Below are positions 14,182 through 18,462 of a stretch of 18,462 bases of DNA, piece after piece; the stretch's first letter is position 1; every line of letters starts with the position of its first letter. The notes below the pieces were generated by a model. It saw only the letters and a list, made by a program, of their open reading frames with translations, searched no databases and had not been told where the DNA came from. The position numbers and the translations under genes are program-made. Source of the DNA: JAKAGZ01 sp964595355 (GTDB lineage: Bacteria > Bacteroidota > Ignavibacteria > Ignavibacteriales > Ignavibacteriaceae); the NCBI GenBank assembly GCA_964595355.1, contig CAZQQD010000065.1, positions 1 through 18,462 on the forward strand. The letters are read 5' to 3'.

Positions 14182-15549
14182 TTACACTTTCCCCCAAATA
14201 TCAGGTTCAATAACTTCTGATATATTTAACTCCTTCAGTTGTTTCAGCACCGAGTTTTTGTCTCCGACAACTAAAATTGATAATCTGTCGGGATGGATAT
14301 TTTCCAAACCGGCTTTGTTAACGTCTTCAATTTTCAGGCTGTTGAGAGAATCAATATAAGTATCGAAATAATTGTCGGGAAGTGAATAAAGAACCAAAGA
14401 CGCAAGATTTGTAGTAATCTGTCCGTGAGTTTCAAAATTTCCAGGATATCTTCTGATTACAGATGACCGTGCAAAATCAAGTTCTGTATCTGTAACACCG
14501 TTTTCTATTTTTTTGAGCTCTTTCAGAATTTCTTTAATCGCATTTCCTGTGTTTTCAGAACCTACAGAAGTTGAGACCAGGAATTGTGAAGCCTCCTTTA
14601 AATAATTAAATCGGGAAGTAGCTCCGTAAGTATACCCTTTATCTTCTCTGAGATTAAGATTAATCCTGCTGGAAAATTGTCCTCCTATAATAAGGTTTAA
14701 CAAATGTTTTGCAAAGAATTCTTTACCATTTCTCTTTCCGCTTAAGTGCCCAATCCTTATTTCACTTTGAACCGAGCCTTCCTTGTGTATCAGGTAAACA
14801 GAGAGCTTTCCTTCTTTTGTTATTTTTTCAGGTTCTTTTATTTGTGCTGTCGATTTCCACGAAGATAAATAGTTGTTCAACTTTTCTTCAAGTTCCTGAC
14901 AGGTTGAATCTCCCACAACAACTAATGTTGAATTAGCGGGATCAAAATTATTTTCATAAATACTTCTGATATCACCAATAGAAATGTTATTAATATCATC
15001 TTTATAACCGAAAACGGGATATGCATAAGGATTACCTTCTCCGAAGACCAGCTTGTCAAAAGCAATATCCGCGATATCTTCCGGTGAGTCCTGGAGCTGT
15101 TGAATAGATGTAAGAATTTTCCTTCTTTCCCTTTCAAAAGATTTTTCATCAAGATGTGGTTGTAAAAGGATTGTTCCGAATAATTCAAGGGACCTGTCCA
15201 GGTTTTCCGTTAATGCTTGAAGAGTGAGACGTATATTGTCATTAAAACAATTTATACCGAATCTTGAACCTATAACATCAAACTCTTCGGAAAGCTCAAT
15301 TGCATTGAACTTTCCAGCTCCTTCGTCAAGTACCATCGTAAAAAGATTAGCGAGACCCTTCTTTTCTAAAGGATCAATCTTGCTTCCTGATTCAGAAATC
15401 AGATTAAACCTTAAAAGCGGCAGGTTTTCTTTTCTGACAAAAAGCACTTTAAGATTATTCTTAAGTTTAAACCTCTCAATTTGTGGAAGTTTAAATTTTA
15501 TTTCACCAGTAGGTGCCGGTTTTTTGCTTCTGTCCAAATTTTCAACCAT
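14182..15549 (-). CDS. M16 peptidase-like subunit lacking the zinc site
   Basis: A 455-residue protein of the M16 (pitrilysin/processing peptidase) family without signal peptide. The position of the HxxEH zinc motif is NLFTM (residues 68-72, after GLA), so it cannot bind zinc in the usual way. The C-terminal half keeps the conserved LREDKGYTYG (300-309) with R301 and Y308, which in M16B heterodimers position the substrate backbone, and the SSRINLNLRE stretch. This is the alpha-like, non-catalytic partner of the upstream gene. The ATG at 15549 overlaps the upstream stop by 8 nt (ATGGTTGA). A TTG at 15585 would add 12 residues and a 44-nt overlap and is less likely. Confidence 0.88.
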   Translation of the reverse strand: MVENLDRSKKPAPTGEIKFKLPQIERFKLKNNLKVLFVRKENLPLLRFNLISESGSKIDPLEKKGLANLFTMVLDEGAGKFNAIELSEEFDVIGSRFGINCFNDNIRLTLQALTENLDRSLELFGTILLQPHLDEKSFERERRKILTSIQQLQDSPEDIADIAFDKLVFGEGNPYAYPVFGYKDDINNISIGDIRSIYENNFDPANSTLVVVGDSTCQELEEKLNNYLSSWKSTAQIKEPEKITKEGKLSVYLIHKEGSVQSEIRIGHLSGKRNGKEFFAKHLLNLIIGGQFSSRINLNLREDKGYTYGATSRFNYLKEASQFLVSTSVGSENTGNAIKEILKELKKIENGVTDTELDFARSSVIRRYPGNFETHGQITTNLASLVLYSLPDNYFDTYIDSLNSLKIEDVNKAGLENIHPDRLSILVVGDKNSVLKQLKELNISEVIEPDIWGKV

Positions 15550-16837
15550 TCGGTTTTTTATCAACTGGTCTAATTTGTAACTCAATGTATCTATTATTAG
15601 TTATGAACATATTAACAACACTCTTTATCGATTCGTTCGTAACTTCCTTGTATCTCTTCAAATCGAAATTAAAAGAGTTAGGTTCATTTAGATAAAAATT
15701 ATAGTTGTTCAGATGATCTGCAATTACATCGAGATTTTGCATCGAATTAATAAAGGAAGACTTTATCATATTTTTTGATTTTGATAATTCCTTCTTAGTA
15801 ACGCCGTTTTTATTTAGGTTCTCTATTTCTTTAAATATTTCTTCTCTTAGTTTGCTCAATGAAATTCCCGGTTTTGCGGTGGCTATTATCATAAAATGAC
15901 CATCATATTTACCTGAGAATTGAAACGCTGAAACATCCTGTGCCATTTCTGTATCATAAACCATATGTTTTGTTAAACGTGAACTTTTTGAGCCGGTCAG
16001 TATATCTGAAAGTACATCAAGAGAATTATCATTAGGGCCGTACGCCTTTTCAGTATGCCAGGCAAAATACACCCTTTCGAGCTGTACATTTTCAAATCTT
16101 TCGATAAATATATTTTTTTCTAATTTTACATCCGGAGTAATTAATCGATTCTCATTATTGTCAGTATTTTCTTTTGATGCCGGAATATCGTTAAAATATT
16201 TTGAGATTCGGTCTTTTATATTTTCTCTTTCAAAATTACCAGCTATGACAAGAGTGGCATTCGAAGGGGAATAATATTTTATGAAAAAGCCGGAAACATC
16301 ATCTAGTGTATAACTTTTTATGTCGTTCATAAATCCGATTGTCGGCCAGCTATATGGATGACCTTCAGGGTATAAGTTCGAAACGAGAATTTCCCAGGCT
16401 AAACCATAGGGCTGATTGTCATACCTCTCGAGTCTTTCATTGCTTACAACGCCAATTTGATTTGTCAGCTTTTCCTGTGTAAGTGCAGGAAGAAGAAACC
16501 CCATCCGATCCGACTCCAGCCATAGTGCAAGATCTAAATAATTTGAAGGCAACTTTTCATAATAATTTGTTCTGTCAAAACTGGTTGATCCGTTCAATGT
16601 TCCACCGGCTTCCTGTATGTAACGAAAATGAATTTCTTTAGGGACATTCTTTGAGCCCTGGAACATCATATGCTCAAATAAATGGGCAATACCGGTTTTA
16701 CCTTTTTTTTCATTCGAGGATCCAACCCTGTACCACAAATTTACAGCAACAAGTGGAAGACTGGAATTATGATGCAGTATTACTTCTAGGCCATTTTCTA
16801 ATTTATATTTTTCGTAATCGATATTTAAAAGATTCAT
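15542..16837 (-). CDS. M16 zinc peptidase, catalytic subunit
   Basis: A 431-residue M16-family metallopeptidase without an obvious signal peptide. The zinc motif HLFEH is at residues 52-56 (ligands H52 and H56, catalytic E55), with the third ligand E134 in VVSNER, and NYYEKLP and ESDRMGFL segments in between as in other M16B enzymes. The C-terminal half is poorer in the R/Y pair found in its partner. Together the two genes fit a two-subunit M16B peptidase that degrades or processes peptides; cellular location is uncertain because neither has a clear export signal. The ATG at 16837 is chosen. A TTG at 16852, overlapping the preceding stop as TTGA, would add five residues. Confidence 0.9.
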   Translation of the reverse strand: MNLLNIDYEKYKLENGLEVILHHNSSLPLVAVNLWYRVGSSNEKKGKTGIAHLFEHMMFQGSKNVPKEIHFRYIQEAGGTLNGSTSFDRTNYYEKLPSNYLDLALWLESDRMGFLLPALTQEKLTNQIGVVSNERLERYDNQPYGLAWEILVSNLYPEGHPYSWPTIGFMNDIKSYTLDDVSGFFIKYYSPSNATLVIAGNFERENIKDRISKYFNDIPASKENTDNNENRLITPDVKLEKNIFIERFENVQLERVYFAWHTEKAYGPNDNSLDVLSDILTGSKSSRLTKHMVYDTEMAQDVSAFQFSGKYDGHFMIIATAKPGISLSKLREEIFKEIENLNKNGVTKKELSKSKNMIKSSFINSMQNLDVIADHLNNYNFYLNEPNSFNFDLKRYKEVTNESIKSVVNMFITNNRYIELQIRPVDKKPNG

Positions 16838-16848
16838 ATTCTGTCGTT

Positions 16849-18114
16849 TCAATAACCTTTCAGTATGTATTCAATGTTTTGAAGTTTGCCGTCAATATTT
16901 GAACGGGGAGAGATATTAAATATTTTGCACATTAAAGGATAAATATCAATGTTGTCTATTGTGCCTACCTGGTAATTTTTCTTAAATGCAGGTCCCATCG
17001 CGAAGAATATTCCGTTCATATCCATTGCAAAATTATCGTAGCCATGGTTTCCCTTATCCTGGCTTTTTTCTGCCCATTTCATTGATCTGTTATCTACCAG
17101 GCTCCATCCAAGATCAGCCATTAAAATAATATCAGGAATAAATGCATTGTTGGAGAAATGGTAACATGCAGGAATATTTTCTTTTGTATAAACCTGGAAA
17201 TGATTTCTGTTCTTTTTTAATAAATCATAAACTTCTTTCACTTTTGACTTTTCGGGTTGCAGCAACATGAATGGCCCGTTTTCCTGGTAATAAATTTTAT
17301 AATTTTTTAAAATATCCTGAACATTTACTATTCGATCTTTAGAGATATTCGTCATTCCATGGTCCGAAACAAGAATTACATTTGTGCTGTCAAATAAATT
17401 AATTTCTTTTAATTTATTAAATAGTAAGCCCAGCGCAGAATCTTCTTTTTCAATTGCCCAGTTCACTTCTTTAGAATCAGGACCGTATTTATGTCCCATA
17501 TCGTCGGTAGCTTCAAAATATAAAGTAATGAAATGTGGTCTTTCTGAATAGGGAAGTTTCAACCAGTTGATAACTCCCTTTACCCTATCATTAAATGGCC
17601 GGTCATGATAATAATGTACATAATAATCAGGGCTTCTGTAGTCTGGTTTCATTTCAGAACCCGGCCAGAAATAGCTTGCGGTTTTTATTCCATTCCTGTC
17701 AGCAGTTTGCCAGAAAGCTTCGCCTAAATACCATTTGCCATTTGTTACTTTAGTTGAATCACTGAGCCTGTAGGTCTCTTTTGTATAAGGATCGTAAAAT
17801 GTATTTGCAATCAGTCCATTATTAGCAGGATACATCCCAGAAATAATAGCATAATGATTCGGAAATGTTTTTGATGGGAAACCTGATCTGAGAGAAATCG
17901 CCGATACCCCGTGCTCTTTCATGTATTCTATATTTGGAGAAATTCCTCTGTTAGGATAATCCCACCGGAAAGCATCGAAAGATATAAGAATTAAATAAGG
18001 TTTTGATTTTTTTTTATTGGTCTGTGGGATTGCGCTGTTAAATATGAAGAAGACTGAAAGCAGAATTATTAATAATGTTTGTTCGCTTGTTTTGAAATTA
18101 AATTTATTAAACAT
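16849..18114 (-). CDS. Nucleotide pyrophosphatase/phosphodiesterase (NPP/alkaline phosphatase superfamily)
   Basis: A 421-residue exported enzyme with an N-terminal hydrophobic signal segment (about 12-28). It matches the NPP family that hydrolyses phosphodiester or pyrophosphate bonds of nucleotides. The two-metal site is complete: D47 in ISFDAFRWDY, nucleophile T83 in FPSKTFPNHY, D204 and H208 in DDMGHKYGPD, D251 and H252 in SDHGMT, and H357 in GNHGYDN. The spacings between these residues agree with those I recall for Xanthomonas NPP. The substrate in this organism is unknown. AAAGGA precedes the ATG at a good distance. It lies downstream of lepB across a hairpin and upstream of the M16 pair with almost no gap. 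Confidence 0.9.
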   Translation of the reverse strand: MFNKFNFKTSEQTLLIILLSVFFIFNSAIPQTNKKKSKPYLILISFDAFRWDYPNRGISPNIEYMKEHGVSAISLRSGFPSKTFPNHYAIISGMYPANNGLIANTFYDPYTKETYRLSDSTKVTNGKWYLGEAFWQTADRNGIKTASYFWPGSEMKPDYRSPDYYVHYYHDRPFNDRVKGVINWLKLPYSERPHFITLYFEATDDMGHKYGPDSKEVNWAIEKEDSALGLLFNKLKEINLFDSTNVILVSDHGMTNISKDRIVNVQDILKNYKIYYQENGPFMLLQPEKSKVKEVYDLLKKNRNHFQVYTKENIPACYHFSNNAFIPDIILMADLGWSLVDNRSMKWAEKSQDKGNHGYDNFAMDMNGIFFAMGPAFKKNYQVGTIDNIDIYPLMCKIFNISPRSNIDGKLQNIEYILKGY

Positions 18115-18139
18115 TTTATTATTCCTTTAGGTTAAAATA

Positions 18140-18166
18140 AAATGAGAAAATTATATTTTCTCATTT
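18140..18166 (-). terminator. AT-rich hairpin downstream of lepB
   Basis: A perfect 11-bp stem (18140-18150 with 18156-18166) and 5-nt loop lie 15 nt past the lepB stop on the minus strand, followed in that direction by TATTTTAACC. GGTT/AACC flanks can add four more pairs across a 6-nt bulge. The low G+C stem makes it a weak or partial terminator, or a processing site before the NPP gene. Confidence 0.55.
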
Positions 18167-18180
18167 AACCTAGTTTAAGA

Positions 18181-18462
18181 TTAATGTAAAAGTTTCAAAA
18201 TTCTTTCTGGTCTTATAGAACCAATTAACCTAAAAGGTTCTGAAAAAGGAATATCCCGGTCCCAGGAAAATAAAATTATAAATGCTTCACCTACTACTGC
18301 ATCCCTGGGAACAAATCCCCAGAAGCGGCTGTCGAGACTATCATCCCGGTTGTCGCCCATCATAAAATAATAATCTTTCTTAAAAGTATAAGATGTAACA
18401 GCTTTGCCTTTAATTGTAATTTGATCACCTTTTACTTTAACAACGCGTTCACCGTATTCTCT
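18181..18462 (-). CDS. lepB: Signal peptidase I (C-terminal part)
   Basis: The gene runs off the window edge; 93 codons remain, ending at a TAA. Signal peptidase I is an inner-membrane serine peptidase that removes signal peptides on the periplasmic face. The visible part contains KDYYFMMGDNRDDSLDSRFW, the box E region (GDNR...DSR), then GFVPRDAVVGEAF and a C-terminal RILKLLH. The catalytic Ser and Lys boxes lie upstream, outside the window, so they cannot be checked. The YYFMMGDNR wording is what one sees in Bacteroidetes/Chlorobi-type enzymes. It leads a minus-strand run into the NPP and M16 genes, separated from them by a hairpin. Confidence 0.92.
   Translation of the reverse strand, partial: REYGERVVKVKGDQITIKGKAVTSYTFKKDYYFMMGDNRDDSLDSRFWGFVPRDAVVGEAFIILFSWDRDIPFSEPFRLIGSIRPERILKLLH

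Noticed and set aside
15224..15580. 118-codon open frame on the plus strand
   Set aside because: It is antisense to the start of the M16-like subunit and shows no domain or ribosome binding site.
1..18462. CRISPR array, insertion sequence, phage, tRNA or defence system
   Set aside because: No direct-repeat array, transposase, integrase, tRNA-like fold or defence gene was found; base composition looks even and genes are ordinary chromosomal ones.

Overview
The window is AT-rich, tightly packed chromosomal DNA that most resembles the Bacteroidetes/Chlorobi group, and within it the Ignavibacteria. This is an inference from several signs. The C-terminal part of signal peptidase I carries a Bacteroidetes-like YYFMMGDNR...DSRFWGF segment. 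Several intergenic gaps hold TAnnTTTG promoter-like elements. Many genes lack a Shine-Dalgarno sequence, although a few have perfect ones. The gene mix combines ClpC, a SpoIIE-type phosphatase and SpoVG with secreted Gram-negative proteins (an outer-membrane barrel and periplasmic enzymes). I see no rRNA, tRNA, CRISPR array, insertion sequence, integrase or phage gene.

Layout. Positions 1-1151 hold the 3' end of a ClpC ATPase gene, closed by a clear intrinsic terminator. A tightly coupled run follows (1249-3531): pterin-4a-carbinolamine dehydratase, a small TPR protein, pyrE and an MscS channel, with junctions of 0, -14 and -4 nt. A secreted M64 metallopeptidase comes 27 nt later. Next are a SpoIIE/PP2C phosphatase with a GAF-like N-terminus, a 295-nt gap rich in inverted repeats, and a SpoVG-family gene with a perfect ribosome binding site. 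A succinate-semialdehyde-type aldehyde dehydrogenase faces a single-domain response regulator tail to tail. From 8852 to 14161 all genes are on the plus strand: truA, a FabG-like reductase, a DUF2231 membrane protein, an unrecognised 8-helix membrane protein with a TTG start, an outer-membrane barrel, an enoyl-CoA hydratase, and an anchored protein that looks like a degenerate YibQ-type divergent polysaccharide deacetylase. From 14182 to the end all genes are on the minus strand: lepB (cut by the window edge), a nucleotide pyrophosphatase/phosphodiesterase, and an M16 peptidase pair, one active and one without its zinc site.

Most genes are housekeeping or general metabolism: protein quality control, pyrimidine synthesis, tRNA modification, acyl-CoA and aldehyde metabolism, osmotic protection and protein export. 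I found no convincing new multi-gene system. The parts most worth a second look are the M16 pair, the SpoVG gene with its structured upstream region, the unrecognised membrane protein beside DUF2231, the degenerate deacetylase-like protein, and the recurring TAnnTTTG elements. Several genes have a TTG codon at the junction with the gene before it, which makes start calls unreliable; I have given the starts I prefer and the reasons.
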